From contig CAIIXF020000011.1 in the NCBI GenBank assembly GCA_903813345.2, forward strand, positions 809,001 to 873,000: a DNA stretch of 64,000 nt. Direction: 5' to 3'. A program made the translations under genes and the position numbers. Each line of letters opens with the position of its first letter. Position 1 is the stretch's first letter. This stretch comes from Owenia fusiformis. Lineage: Eukaryota; Annelida; Polychaeta; Sabellida; Oweniidae. Of this stretch, positions 35,394 through 51,264 are shown one piece after another. Under the pieces are notes generated by a model that saw only the letters and a list, made by a program, of their open reading frames with translations, had not been told where the DNA came from and searched no databases.

Positions 35394-35822
35394 CTAGATG
35401 CGAGTAGAAATAATCTTTATTTACGTTATTAAAAGTTCACAATTCAGTGAAACTGATGTCATTTTTGGAATCTACATGTAGAATTACACCTAGAAATGTG
35501 GTTTTGAAAAGAGTTTATCAACTTTGAAAATTTAATTTTCTTTAAAAATGTGACTTCTAGGTCGGGGAGATTCCCCATTGGCCCCATGTTGTAAAGCCAC
35601 AAAAAGTGAAATATCTTTTCTTGTGTTGGCCAGATGATATTTTCTTTTACTGGACATATTTTAGTTTATATAACTATCACATACATAAGGATAATATGAA
35701 ACGTGAACCACTAAAACGGATGAATAATCAGGTTTAAGGGGATTTTGTAATACCCTGCCATGTTATTTCCCCCGAATCAGCCACCTGGTGGCGAAACTGG
35801 TAACTACCTACTCGCATCTGAG
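35394..35822. mobile_element. MITE with AGATGCGAGTAG ends; inverted copy at 56738-56970
   Basis: The left end AGATGCGAGTAG (35397-35408) is inverted at the right (CTACTCGCATCT, about 35809-35820). About 220 bp of its right half recurs in reverse complement at 56738-56970, with shared blocks around GGTAGTTACCAGT, CACC(A/T)…GGTGGC and AAATATGTCCAGT. No coding content. Confidence 0.6.
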
Positions 35823-35916
35823 TAATTGGAGTTCTCATGTTTATAACACAGAGTTGCATACCCTTTTCTCTCTTTAAAGCCCATGATAACGCATAAATAC
35901 AATCTTACATATACAT

Positions 35917-35950
35917 AGGGTGTCCCGAAAGTATGGTCCCCCTGTACTTA
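35917..35950 (+). repeat. Possible mariner-type terminal repeat (single end)
   Basis: ATAGGGTGTCCCGAAAGTAT resembles the outer terminal repeat of mariner-family transposons. No partner end or transposase was found, so this is at most a remnant. Confidence 0.3.
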
Positions 35951-36112
35951 TGTCCATGGCCAAACAGACCGTGCTGTTCAATGCTCTAGCATGAACAGTT
36001 AACGTCGATATGGAATATGTTAACCGTATTGTGAAACAGACTCCATAAAAAGATTACAAATATATGAGCAAGGGTGTATGAGCAAATAATTTGCAAAATG
36101 ATTATTAAGAAC

Positions 36113-36245
36113 ATGGATGATTGAGAATACAACTTTTTGATTTATTTCTAAAACTTCTTCGGGTTCTTGAGTTTACCTGAAGAAGATTTAGAAATAAATC
36201 GAAGATTTGTATTCTCAATCATTTTTGATTTTTTAACACTTATTA
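36113..36245. repeat. Palindrome
   Basis: ATGATTGAGAATACAA near 36117 pairs with TTGTATTCTCAATCAT near 36207-36222. Inner blocks around GATTTATTTCTAAA and TTTAGAAATAAATC also pair. Non-coding foldback. Confidence 0.7.
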
Positions 36246-36479
36246 ACAATATACAAGAAAATGGATAATATTCAAAGACTCGCCTTTATCACGCAAATAG
36301 CTACTTGTGATTCCAGCTTTGGTCTACTTATAAATACCCTTAATATCGTGTGTCAAAGTAATGATGTGATACACGTAAGAATGTTAAACCAATCAAAAAT
36401 GTCGACCTTGTCCGTTTCTAAATGGTTTGCTGAATTACAACGTTGACATTTTAATCAATCCATTCTACATATAAATGCC

Positions 36480-36895
36480 CCCCGGGGGGTTCACTCCAAT
36501 ATACCTCTTAATACCCATGTGCCACGCCAAATACCCCCTTTTGAACATTTTTTCCATGTCAATTTCCTCTCAAGATTGAAACTTTTCATGTATACTTCCT
36601 ATCGGACTTATAAAAGGGAGTAAATTTCCTGAAATATTGGTGTGTAACTATAAAATCCACTTTTTAGGTGATTTATCCAAGACCTCGCCAACTGATTTTA
36701 CCGATTTATTACCATTATTTGTAGAACAACTGATTTTTGACTTAAAAAAGGCTCTCTCTTCAACAAATTTTCCATGTTGTTTTCCTCTCAGATTGGCCAG
36801 CTTCCATGGTTTATGCCCTAAGCCAAAATTGCCCCTGCTGCACATGCCTACCCAAATTATTTAGAGTGAACCCCGGGAAAGGCCCTTAATACCGT
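36480..36895 (+). repeat. Dispersed repeat (partner of 6490-6765)
   Basis: Begins CCCGGGGGGTTCACTCCAAT and holds the same blocks as the copy at 6490. A related CCCCGGGGGTTCACACT start occurs at 51272. The CCCGGG-type start may be an element end. Confidence 0.55.
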
Positions 36896-37173
36896 GTGTC
36901 AAAGAAATGATGTGATAAACGTAAGAATGTAAAATCAATCAAAAACGTCGACCTTGCCCGTTTCTAAATGATTTACCGAATTACAACTTTGACATTTTGT
37001 GCATGAACAGAACATTTTATACTTTAAAACCATCATTCCATTCCACATTTTTTGCATCCTCTAGCATTCTTATTTCATACGATGTTTAAATAAATCTGAA
37101 ATCCTTGTATCATATAATTACAACATGATTCCATGATTCACTTATTATATGTTTCTTATTTATGTTATTGCAG

Positions 37174-37961
37174 TAACCGTTGGCAAATTAAAAAGCAGCC
37201 CAATTGTTGCAAAGAGAAAGCTGCAGTCAAGCTATATAGAGGATCTTGCAGTAACATCAAGTGGACATATTGTGGTAACAGGTGGAACAGGATCCAAAAC
37301 AAAGATATATGCCAGTGATTATAGTCTCATCAAAGAAATCGGCAAAAGATTCTGGTGGGTTACAGTCACAAGTGATCATCAACTGGTATTCACTGATATA
37401 TCTAGCACAATCTACTTCTACACAGCAGACGGTAATCATATACGCGACATAACAGTAGGGTCTTCATATCGACTACGTGGTATTACTACACTATCTACTG
37501 GTCAGTTGGTTGTCTGCGATGATTACACAGCCAGAGTATATATTGTTGAACAAGATACAGGGAATGCAACACAACTTTCTGCTCCTGGTACGTTTAGCCG
37601 TCCTTACTATGTGACAACGAACAGCAAAGGAGTAGTTATAGTGAGTGGCCGTGAGGGACATTCTATAAAGGGATTGGACCAGGATGGTCAAGTACTCTTC
37701 AGTTATGGTACATACGGATCAGGGAAGGGGCAGTTGGCATATCCACGTGGTGTCGACACAGATAAGGAGGACTACATTGTGGTAGCAGACGCAAGCAACG
37801 ACAGAGTACTACTACTCACCCCTGATGGCATGTTCCATAGTTACCTCCTAACAGAGAGTGATGGTTTGTCCAAGCCACGTGCTGTTTGTATAAACCAAAC
37901 CGGACAGTTACTGGTTGGGGATAGCAATGGACAATTATTCACTATCACATACAGAGAATAA
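37174..37961 (+). CDS. NHL-repeat beta-propeller, 3' terminal exon
   Basis: It opens after TTATTGCAG (AG at 37172-37173) in phase 1 and ends with TAA at 37959-37961, giving about 262 residues. It reads as a run of six NHL-type blades, for example IEDLAVTSSGHIVVT, LRGITTLSTGQLVVCDD, LAYPRGVDTDKEDYIVVADA, SNDRVLLLTPDGMF and PRAVCINQTGQLLVGDSNG. The shape is that of a C-terminal six-bladed NHL propeller as in TRIM2/3/32-like and other NHL proteins. There are no transmembrane segments. The ATG at 37149 lies in the intron and should not be taken as a start. The phase fits direct splicing from the TSP1 exon (both phase 1), which would give a TSP1-NHL protein; an unseen exon between them is possible. 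Confidence 0.8.
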
Positions 37962-38144
37962 GGTAAATTTAACACAATGACAACTAACAGATTAATATTG
38001 CACGATACATGATACTGCAATATTACACATAATTATTATTGTACACAAAGTCATGATGCTATTTCAATTCGATTCGAATTAGCAGGATCGGATTGATTGA
38101 TATTATGCTGTATATACATGACATTGCTCTGCCCATGGTATAAG

Positions 38145-38150
38145 AATAAA
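38145..38150 (+). terminator. Possible polyadenylation signal of the NHL gene
   Basis: AATAAA 184 bp after the NHL stop codon, the first clear hexamer downstream. Confidence 0.4.
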
Positions 38151-38399
38151 ATAGTTTTTTGGGGGAGGGGTATAAATAGTAAAAAACGCATTAGGTGAAT
38201 CGCAAACCAGTAACTATGATTCATACTTTTTCTTTTTTAACCGTTTGCATTATATTTATTTGATGATTCTTGGAACGAAATTGATGTATTTTAAAATGCA
38301 AAAATATTAAATTGCATGTTGGCTTTGTGTTTCAGTCCAAACCCGATGACAGAAATGAGATTTGAAGATGGCCAACAATTTCAACAACACGAAGCTATC

Positions 38400-39470
38400 A
38401 AAGGCACATATTTACATTATCGTATCCTAGTGCCAACACACTCTGACGATTGAACAATGAATATGTGGAACAGTCATTGATTGTTGTATGAACAACGTAG
38501 TAACTACATAACTTCACAATAACAATGACTTTACAATAACAATGACTATACATTATTGTATAAAACATAAATTTAATTGAATGCAATGTAATGTACAAAA
38601 CTATGAGTTTATTGTATAAATCATTAACGTTATTGTACTAAACAGCAATTTATTGTTCAGAACTATAAGTATATTTTATAAAGCATAATTTAAAAAAATA
38701 CACTGTACAGAACTATGAATTTATTATATGAATCATTACAAACACAATCATTCCAAAATGAGATATTTTGTCCAACACTACAAGCTTATTGTACTGAACA
38801 ACAATGCAATGTGCAGAAGTATAAGTGTATTGTATAATACATAATCATTCTGAAATGCAATTTATTGTACAAACTATGAGTTTATTGTACTGAACAACAA
38901 TGTATTCTGTAGAACTAGTGTATTGTATGAGATATAATCATTCTGAAATGCAATTTATTGTACAAAACTATGTGTTTATTGTATTAATCATTAACATTAT
39001 TGTACTACAACAATGTAGAGCTATAAGTGTATTGTATGAAACATAATCATTCTGAAATGCAAATTATTGTACAAAACTATGTGTTTATTGTATTAATCAT
39101 TAACATTATTGTACTACAACAATGTAGAGCTATAAGTGTATTGTATGAAACATAATTATTCTGAAATGCAAATTATTGTACAAAACTATGTGTTTATTGT
39201 ACTAATCATTAACATTATTGTACTACAACAATGCAGAACTATAAGTGTATTGTATGAGATATAATCATTCTGAAATGCAATCTACTGTACAAAACTATGC
39301 GTTTATTGTACTGAACAACAATGTAGTGTGCAGAACTATAAGTGTATTGTATGCAACATAATCATACTGAAATGCAATGTACAGTACTATGAATTTATTG
39401 TTTTAATCATTACTATTATTGTACTGAACAACAGTTCATTGTGCAGAATTATAAGTCCATTGTATTGAAT
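38400..39470. repeat. Degenerate ~105-120-bp tandem repeat
   Basis: Landmarks TCTGAAATGCAA (near 38849, 38950, 39051, 39170 and 39275) and AACTATAAGTGTATTGTATG recur at uneven steps of 90-120 bp. Units near 39000-39230 are nearly identical over about 119 bp. It is dense in TATTGTA and ACAATG words. It lies between the converging 3' ends of the NHL gene and ATE1. Confidence 0.8.
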
Positions 39471-39549
39471 ATCACAATCATATATTGCATACATGGCAAT
39501 GGAATAACTTGTTACTTGCGACAAATTGTCCATTTGAAATAACATGAAT

Positions 39550-39728
39550 TTAGGACCTGTATAATAGCATGCGTTCACAACAAGTCTGACCAACTAATTT
39601 TGCATACTGTAAAACTTCATCTTGGTCGCATACATTTTCTCCTACAGCTTTGTATATCATATATGGCATTGCCTGCCTCAAATAGAGCACCAGAACATTG
39701 TCAAGTTCTATAGTCCCATTTGTATCTC
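39550..39728 (-). CDS. ATE1: Arginyl-tRNA--protein transferase 1, last coding exon
   Basis: Minus strand, from acceptor CTGTCAG (AG at 39729-39730) in phase 1 to TAA at 39550-39552. It encodes the ATE1 C-terminus: a QAMPYMIYK segment, then LQYAKLVGQTCCERMLLY close to the stop, a signature of the animal ATE1 C-terminal domain. ATE1 transfers arginine from Arg-tRNA to N-terminal acidic (or oxidised Cys) residues, marking proteins for the Arg/N-degron pathway in cytosol and nucleus. The phase matches the donor of the exon at 42680-42797. The apparent ATG at 39774 is intronic. Confidence 0.85.
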
Positions 39729-42160
39729 CTGACAGCACAAATATATGTTGTAATGAATTTGATGTTTGGCCCATAACAAAAGTTTTCTTTTAATTTACCA
39801 TTTTGGGTAGTAACACGTAAGAACATTTTTGTTATGGATCAAGTAACCTACCCAATGAATTTTGTCATTGTATTTTAATATTATTTTGGTGATAAATATG
39901 TATTTTGTAAATAAATGTATATTGATGCGCATTCTGGGTTATGCCACACATATAACACGCCCATAGTCAGGCAGGTGGAGTGGGTGTGGTTGTGTTCTAT
40001 AAAATTATTTTATTATAAGTACATCAATATTATGATAACTAATGCATATACACAACGGTTTTAACCTATATAAATATATTATTCAATATTTAAATGTATG
40101 AATTTTCAAAACTGAAAATAGTGAAAAAATGATGCCCTGATAGCCACCACAAGAGAATGAATTCTGCCTCGCTATTCAAAGTTGCCTCCTCTGTATTTTG
40201 CCTCTTCTGTATTTTGCCTCACCTGTATTTTGCCTCTTCTGCATTTTGCCTCTTCTGTATTTTGCCTCTTCTGCATTTTGCCTCACCTGTATTTTGCCTC
40301 CTTTGTATTTTGCCTCACCTGTACTTTGCCTCCTCTGTACTTTGCCTCGCCTTTGTTTTGCCTCATCTGTATTTTGCCTCACCTGTATTTTGCCTCTTCT
40401 GTATTTTGCCTTACCTGTATTTTGTCTAACCTGTATTTTGCCTCACCTGTATTTTGCCTCCTCTGTTTTTTGCCTCATTTTTATTTTGCCTCACCTGTAT
40501 TTTGAATAATCTGTATTTTGCGTCATCTGTTTTTTGCCTCACCTGTGTTTTGCCTCACCTGTGTTTTGCCTCTTCTGTATTTTGCCTCACCTGTACTTTG
40601 CCTCCTCTGTACTTTGCCTCGCCTTTGTTTTGCCTCATCTGTATTTTGCCTCACCTGTATTTTGCCTCTTCTGTATTTTGCCTTACCTGTATTTTGTCTA
40701 ACCTGTATTTTGCCTAACCTGTATTTTGCCTCCTCTGTTTTTTGCCTCATTTTTATTTTGCCTCACCTGTATTTTGAATAATCTGTATTTTGCCTCAGCT
40801 GTTTTTTGCCTCACCTGTATTTTGCCTCTTCTGCATTTTGCCTCCTCTGTATTTTGCCTCACCTGTATTTTGAATAATCTGTATTTTGCCTCCTCTTTAC
40901 TTTGCCTCATTTGCATTTTGCCTTACCTGTATTTTTCCTCACCTGTATTTCGCCTCATCTATTTCAATTTGCCTAACCTATTTATTTTAACTAATTCTGC
41001 TTATTTAAATTTGGCTTATTATCAGGACTTTTGGCCAGTTGAATTGAACTTGATTTTTCAAGATTATCGTTATGAATTCATATGAGGCTATTGTATGAGT
41101 GGCATAATCAATTGATAATGATTGATTCAATTGTACTTTTTCAAAAATGTATGTAAATAATTGTTTTAACATTATTTAAGGAATAAAGACCAAGATTTTA
41201 TGATTCATGGTGTCATGACAAAAATGTTATTCTGTTCATTGTTAAAAGACTGAAATCGCTTATATTGAGGTCTTTGGGAATAGAATGGCCTGAATAAAAT
41301 TTGAGGTCATCTATTTGACATAAATCATTAAATTAAAATTTTAGCGGTTATACATATTCCAATATAGACCAGTAAATCAATTGTTCTAGCTATTGTGATG
41401 TCACGTATCATTTTAGAATATAGATGATATAATTCAAAATAAAAATGTTTTGTTACAATTGTGATGTCAAGCAGTTACCCCATGCGATACACTGTGACAA
41501 TACGAATTATAATATTCAAACATTGAGAAAAAAACAGAAAGAAAAAACACTTTAATTAGATTTTGGATTGGAATCAAAAACTCTTTGATATATCGATGTC
41601 ATCATCAGTCATTTTCTTGGACCTTAGGACAGTTTATTTTCCACATAATGTGGTTCTTATGCTATTCAAACGCTGAAAAAAAAGAAAGAAAAAACTATTT
41701 ACTCAGATTTTGAGGGGGGGTGAACTATGTGTACCTTTATCAGTTAATACATAATAATAAGAGAATATTGAATTCTTCAGTTAACATTCTGGCGCTAGGA
41801 ACAGTAGATATAGATGAATTGCTATATAGCTGAATGAAGCTAAAAAGATGTCAGCACTTGTTTATTATTTATTTTGATGGGCCATAGACTGGACTGCCAT
41901 AGTCTTAGAAAAGTTGAAAACTGATGGAAATTGATTGAAATAACATAACTGTGTAAATCAAAGTTATCATCAGAGAAAACTTTTCACTGAATTCAAATAT
42001 GTCATTAAAAAGAAGGAAAACAAAGACATTAAAGGTTTCATATGCAAATCTCCTAAAATTACACGAAAATGAGAACAAGTGACATTTCAAAATCCGCATT
42101 AATTTTACAAGGGTTTCCCTGAATACAAAATATATGCGCAATGGGGATGGGAGCACATAC
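39729..42160 (-). other. ATE1 intron (last), largely repeats
   Basis: Separates the last ATE1 exon from the exon-fragment array. It holds a 16-bp minisatellite at 40190-40970. The remainder (39,730-40,185 and 40,975-42,095) is AT-rich with no gene seen. Confidence 0.7.
40186..40975 (+). repeat. 16-bp minisatellite TATTTTGCCTCACCTG in an ATE1 intron
   Basis: About 49 units of 16 bp, with variants such as CTCTTCTG, CTCCTCTG and ATAATCTG. A run of 17 units is repeated with the same variants at a 272-bp step (for example GCCTTACCTGTATTTTGTCT at about 40408 and 40680), so there is a higher-order repeat. As 16 is not a multiple of 3 and the unit lacks stops in most registers, several overlapping long frames appear on both strands. 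They are artefacts. Confidence 0.9.
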
Positions 42161-42223
42161 TTTTGTCAGTAGCAGCAAATCTGGAGTATTTGTTGACATC
42201 TAGTTTAGGCGTGCATTCTGGCA
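42161..42223 (-). CDS. ATE1: ATE1 candidate cassette exon (copy 3)
   Basis: 63 nt between TTCCCAG and GTATGTG on the minus strand. It reads PECTPKLDVNKYSRFAATDK from the second codon, phase 1 at both ends and without a stop, so inclusion would keep the ATE1 frame. Whether it is spliced is unknown; it may be a pseudo-exon. Confidence 0.4.
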
Positions 42224-42333
42224 CTGGGAACAATAGATAGATATATCTACTGGCACAAGTTTTACAAGAAATGGATATAGAGGGGGGTTCCCTTGATACA
42301 AAATATATGAGCAATGGGGATGGGAGCACATAC

Positions 42334-42396
42334 TTTTGTCAGTAGCAGCAAATCTGGAGTATTTGTTGACATCTAGTTTAGGCGTGCATTCTGGCA
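42334..42396 (-). CDS. ATE1: ATE1 candidate cassette exon (copy 2)
   Basis: Same 63-nt segment as at 42161-42223, with acceptor-like TTGTTCCCAG and donor GTATGTG. Frame-preserving and stop-free. Expression unproven. Confidence 0.4.
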
Positions 42397-42506
42397 CTGG
42401 GAACAATAGATATATCTATCTACTGGCACAAGTTTTACAAGAAATGGATATAGAGGGGGGTTCCCTTGATACAAAATATATGAGCAATGGGGATGGGAGC
42501 ATATAC

Positions 42507-42569
42507 TTTTGTCAGTAGCAGCAAATCTGGAGTATTTGTTGACATCTAGTTTAGGCGTGCATTCTGGCA
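42507..42569 (-). CDS. ATE1: ATE1 candidate cassette exon (copy 1)
   Basis: Same 63-nt segment, with a slightly weaker donor (GTATATG). It is the copy closest to the real exon at 42680-42797. Frame-preserving and stop-free. Expression unproven. Confidence 0.4.
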
Positions 42570-42679
42570 CTGGGAACAATAGATATATCTATCTACTGGC
42601 ACAAGTTTTAGAAGAAATGGATATAGAGGGGGGTTCCCTTGATACAAAATATATGAGCAATGGGGATAGGAGCACATAC

Positions 42680-42797
42680 TTGTCTCAGTAGCAGCAAATC
42701 TGGAGTATTTGTTGACATCCAGTTTAGGCGTGCATTCTGGCACTGGGAACCACAGGTAGCTTTCTGGGCACAGGAGATATGATCCAGCATACTTTCC
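42680..42797 (-). CDS. ATE1: Arginyl-tRNA--protein transferase 1, internal exon
   Basis: 118 nt from acceptor TTTTCAG (AG at 42798-42799) to donor GTATGTG (42679 downward), phase 0 to phase 1. It begins GKYAGSYLLCPESYLW and continues FPVPECTPKLDVNKYSRF, matching the ATE1 C-terminal domain just after the CPKM motif encoded by the preceding exon. The last codons differ from those of the three downstream cassettes (ATET against ATDK). Its 3' half has been duplicated in tandem downstream. Confidence 0.85.
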
Positions 42798-46568
<3,771 letters not shown>

Positions 46569-46763
46569 ATGTAAGGATGTACTTTGAACATCATAAATAA
46601 TGCGCCAAATTGAACTATACTAATGCGCCAGATTGAGCTTTTTAATATATTGATGAAGTTAGAGCATATCACATACTATGTCCCAAATTGAAACATACTA
46701 GTGAGCCAAGTTTAACCTTTCAATGTAAGGATGTACTTTGAACATCATAAATAATGCGCCAAA
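46569..46763. repeat. 154-bp satellite, left remnant
   Basis: Same sequence as the array at 59083-61090 (AAGGATGTACTTTGAACATC, then AATAATGCGCCAAATTGAAC). Cut at CAAA (46760-46763) by the 12.3-kb element. Confidence 0.8.
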
Positions 46764-47559
46764 AACAGGATCTTAAGAGGTTCTGGACAAATCATTTGAT
46801 TCTGGACTTGACATATTTTTTTTTCCAACGAAATCACATCCAAGGGTTGAATTTTTATAAGCTACGTGTATTTAGAGAATGAGTCCTGAGAAGTATTAAT
46901 TTCAAAAAAGTTAAAATAGAACCCTAATTGAGAGTTAATCTAAAACTTACATTACATTGATAAATTAGGGCAAATCCTGTAAATCCAATCCAGTATTTTT
47001 TAAGTGCATTTTCAATGAAATATTATCCAAGTATTTAGATGAAACGGTCTTATTCAAATACAAATAATAACATGATGATATTTTTTCATAAAATATTTTT
47101 CCATGAAATTCAATTGAAGGGTCAAGATCAACGAGCTAATTTAGATGAAAACCCTTACATAATGATGTGTTTTCATGACTTCTTTTATAAAATTCCATCA
47201 AGGGGTGAAGATAAAATGATCGAATTTATTTAAGGATCACGAGGATATGTTTTCTTGAATATTTTTTTTATGAAATCCCATCCAATGGTCAATGTAAAAT
47301 TTTGATTTTGATCTGGTATTTTTGGTCACGTGTTCGAAAGATCCATATAAGGCCCGTAGAACCATATAGGAACGTCATTTTGAATGTCACGTGATAGATC
47401 CATATAAGGCTTCTAGAACCATGTCGGGAAAGATGAGGGGAAGCCCTCCGACACCTGTTTCACGATTTTATCCGAACGTTGTTCGGGTCATTTAGGTTTT
47501 TGTGCACTTCATTATTCTACCGAAGTTATTCTACCATTATTCTACCGAAGCCGATTTGA

Positions 47560-47930
47560 TTCGTCGTATTTCGGAATCCTGGTGACAATTTTATACTCCA
47601 CTTGGAGTATTTTTGATCTACTTCTTATGACGAAAATTCCCGAACCTTGTTCGGATTAATCCGGATTTTCTGACCTACTTTATCTTCCGAGATTTCGCGA
47701 GTTAACATTCGTCTCATTTCGGAATCCTGGTGACAATTTTATACTCCATTGGAGTATTTTTGATCTGCTTCTTATGACGAATATTCCCGAACCTTGTTCG
47801 GATTATTCCGGATTTTCTGACCTACTTTATCTACCGAGATTTAACGAGTTAACATTCGTCTCATTTCGGAATCCTGGTGACAATTTTATACTCCATTGGA
47901 GTATTTTTGATCTACTTTTTCTCGATTTTG
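47560..47930. repeat. ~145-bp tandem repeat in the left arm (mirror copies at 58000-58345)
   Basis: About 2.5 units built on TCCTGGTGACAATTTTATAC, ACTCCATTGGAGTA (itself palindromic) and CCGAACCTTGTTCGGATTA. The same units occur inverted in the right arm, so both arms carry the array. Confidence 0.8.
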
Positions 47931-48389
47931 CTCTACTTATTATAGTTTGACAACAAGCAAATCAAAAAATTCGACATGAATGGGTCTCGATCGACTAACC
48001 TACGGCGTGGAAGCTAGGCACGTAACCCATGAGGCCAAGGTGCTACCGATATGAAAGGACGAAAGTATTATATATTTATACCGAGCGTCAATTCAAAATG
48101 ATCTTCACTTTTGACTCCACTTAACAGGCGTATAGCCTTTTTATTTTTTCGTGAAGCCACTCGGTAAAAATACGATTTCTCTGCAACCTGATGTCCAATC
48201 AAGATCTATGTGTTTCTGACACGTTTGGGCGTCCGGGAATAGCAAGGTCTACACAAAGTTTGCACGCGAAATTGACGTAATTCATGACCGAAATCGGGAA
48301 GACAAAATTTGAGATTCACAACAAAATTGCTTGTGAAAACTATTTACAAAAGTGTCCTAGAGACTCTAATCACTGCGTCAAAAGTGAAA

Positions 48390-48540
48390 TTCCAAGCAAT
48401 TTCTAGACGTGCAAAGATAGTCTAGGAACTCCGCGTATCTAGAGATTCCAAGACGTGTCAAGAGGTGCAAAGACCTCGCGTGTAAAGAGCGTGTCAAGAG
48501 TTTTGATATCTCTTTGCACAGCCTTATCAAAACAAACAGT
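48390..48540. repeat. Inner arm repeat with CGTGTCAAGAG words
   Basis: Short words GACGTGTCAAGAGGTGCAAA and TTTCTAGACGTG recur here and, partly inverted, at 53515-53640 and 50075-50120. They mark the inner edges of the arms. Confidence 0.6.
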
Positions 48541-50126
48541 ATAATTAGACTGGCCACATGTTGTTATGCCCTATAGTCGCGCTTTACTTTACTAGGATTG
48601 GAATATAACAATCATTTTAATTTCGTGTTAATAATAATTTGTGTTTTTTAAATCATTATCAAAATAAAATTAATTTAAAAGTATGAGTGTGCGTGTAAGT
48701 ATAGGCAATAGCTTAGTCGGAATGAGTAGATGTGTGCAGATGGAGATCGCCTATGTATTTTGCTAAATCTGACATTTTTACAGGATCATGTTAAAGATCA
48801 AATGAAAACACGAAATGTGTTTTTCTTAGGTTTATCTACCCTGATTTCGAGTGATTTTAACTTGGACGCATATTCCTAGATATTAAAACAGTTTGAATAA
48901 TTAACAAAGTCCACTTTGAACCGTGTCAATCAAATTATCAATTGTCAAATATGTAGATAGCACATGCAGGCCCGAATACAGGGGGGATAGATTGGTTCTA
49001 GCGACCCCCCCCCCCTCCGTGACCAAAATTGCATTTTTTACCCCATACTGAGCACCTTTTAAATTATTTTGCTCATTTTTGAACTAACATTGCCAAAATT
49101 AAACTCCCCCTGGAATTTCTTAAAAAAGTAACCCACCCCTTGGCAAATCCTGGCTATGGGTCTGAAACGCCTGAAACATGCTCTGATATAATGAGGCATA
49201 TTCTGTGATCTGAGCATATCAGATGGGAAGAGTTATGAATGTCAATAAGTGTGATTGTTATCATGTAATCATCTACCTTAATGTCAATACATTACATAAT
49301 GTAGTAAGGCATTGTACATGTATTTAACAACAGGCACATCCTTCTTCAAAGGACTTCATTTATACTTGTAAAATACCCTTCCAGCGAGGATGCAACAGGC
49401 ACAGTTACACAAGTTTTATGACCCCAATTAGATGAAATATGAGCTGGGATGAAAGATCTCAAAAATCAAGGGCTGGGAAGATTTGAGATGTCATGGTTTA
49501 CTATCATGACGCTGAAACATGTGTTGCTTATTGTCACCTGTATTGATCATGAATGGGCGACGGCAGTGCCCCGAGTCTTTTTGATCTGTTTAATCTTATT
49601 AGTTACTATTTAAAATTGAATAATTTAGGACCCCGGAAGCAAAACAACTCTTTGTTATGAAAGGAATACACCACCCACATGGACAGAACCCCTCATGTAA
49701 ACCATCTATAAATACCTTTGAAATCAATTTGATTTTCGACCTACATCTGAATCTCAGATGGAGAGTACTCTTTGACAAGATCAACATTTAAAAGTGTAGG
49801 AAAGTTTTGATAAAGATATTTAATAGCTAATTATTCAGACATATTGTTCTTTCATGTTGACGATCATCGAACATAATTGCAATCAACTTCCATGATATTT
49901 GCAATTTTGAATTATTTTGAATGCAAATGTACTCAAGTACTATATCCTGAGTTCTGCCCGGATCCCCGAAAACGTTTAAAATCAAACTCGATTATTTAGC
50001 TAGACTTCAAAATAAGGCATTCAATAGAAACATGAAATCCATATCACTGTATAAATTGTGGAATTTCTAGTAATTTTTAGACGTGCTTAGCCGGTCTAGA
50101 AACTCTGCGTATCTAGAGATATTGAC

Positions 50127-50575
50127 CAGGGCCTACACCAATATTCTTAACACCACTTATTAAAGGATGCATGCATCAAGGGGTAGACATCATTCAAAAG
50201 ACATAAACATGACCGGGTCGGTCAGGGGAAGGTTTGCATACGATGCAATTTGTACATGCAAGCTCATTTTTCATATATAAATTAATAAAGTCGATTCCTT
50301 GGGAATACGTTATTGGGTTTATAAGCGTAACGAGGAGAAGCGATGGGTTCGCACCCCCTCCTACAAGCAATAAGAGGTACCATAAGGTAGAGGAAGAAAA
50401 AAGCATTAAATTGATTTTTTGTTTGAAGCTTCTAGCTCAGGTTTGAAGGAAGTTGCATCATTTTCGTAAAAATTCAAAACAAATATTTTTTGCCTCATTT
50501 ATGTCACGATCGCACCCCCGACTGAAAACCTAAAATATTTTGGTGATTGCATCACCCCTCCCCCCGACTGAAAGC
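50127..50575 (+). repeat. ~410-bp dispersed repeat (partner of 24862-25268)
   Basis: Near-identical over most of its length, same orientation. Ends in GGCTACGGCCCTGG. Confidence 0.75.
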
Positions 50576-51264
50576 TGGCTACGGCCCTGGGGTTTTATCG
50601 AAAACTATATCGTCAACATTTTATCATTATGCGGAAAGTCCAATATGAAATCTTAAATGGTAAATATGTTGCATTTATGGAGGGAATTCCACTGTAAACT
50701 ATAATGTGAATGTTTGATATGAATACTTCCATGCAACCATCAATATCCATTCTTTTGAAATAAGATGTTACAACAAAGGGAATATTGAAAACTACAGTGG
50801 TAAGAGCATCTTTCTGACTGCTAATTATGTGTATCAACATTTTGATTGCACCTCAGCTGGAGATTAAATCTTATAATAATTTGATCAAAGGGATTGCAAT
50901 TTTCCCCAATTCGCTTATCTATGTTACAATCTGTATACTTGTTATATTGTGAGCGGTATGTGTTGATAAACCAAAAAGATATGTTTTTTGGATATCAACA
51001 TTTTAGAGAAAAAAGTGTAAAATACCATTCTATATATTTCTTAGTGTTTAGCATAGGTAAGAATGGGGGATGGGCTGGCGGGGGTCCGTCTTTGAATAAT
51101 TCCAAGGGGTTCATATATTATCACAATTTTGCTACAAAATCACTTGGAAAGTGCATGATTTGAAAGATTATTTGGCCAAGGCGTCCGCTATTAACATGAG
51201 TATGAATTTTATAAAAAAAATTACTTGAATCAAAATCGAAGAATTCCTTGCCCCGTGTGTTCAC

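Larger units (their letters stand above)
42097..42760 (-). repeat. 173-bp tandem array of ATE1 exon fragments
   Basis: GCGTGCATTCTGGCACTGGG-type landmarks lie at 42209, 42382, 42555 and 42728, an exact 173-bp step. The copy at 42728 is the 3' half of the real ATE1 exon. The other three hold only the last 63 nt of that exon plus about 110 nt of its downstream intron. Units are nearly identical, implying recent spread or homogenisation. Confidence 0.9.

Noticed and set aside
37149-37173. ATG at 37149 as the start of the NHL protein
   Set aside because: The preceding bases are a splice acceptor (TTATTGCAG); the residues before the acceptor are intron translation and NHL propellers are normally C-terminal.
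40157-41085. Overlapping ORFs of 68-119 codons rich in FCLxCILPxLYFAS
   Set aside because: Produced by a 16-bp minisatellite that is open in several frames on both strands; not a Cys-rich membrane protein.
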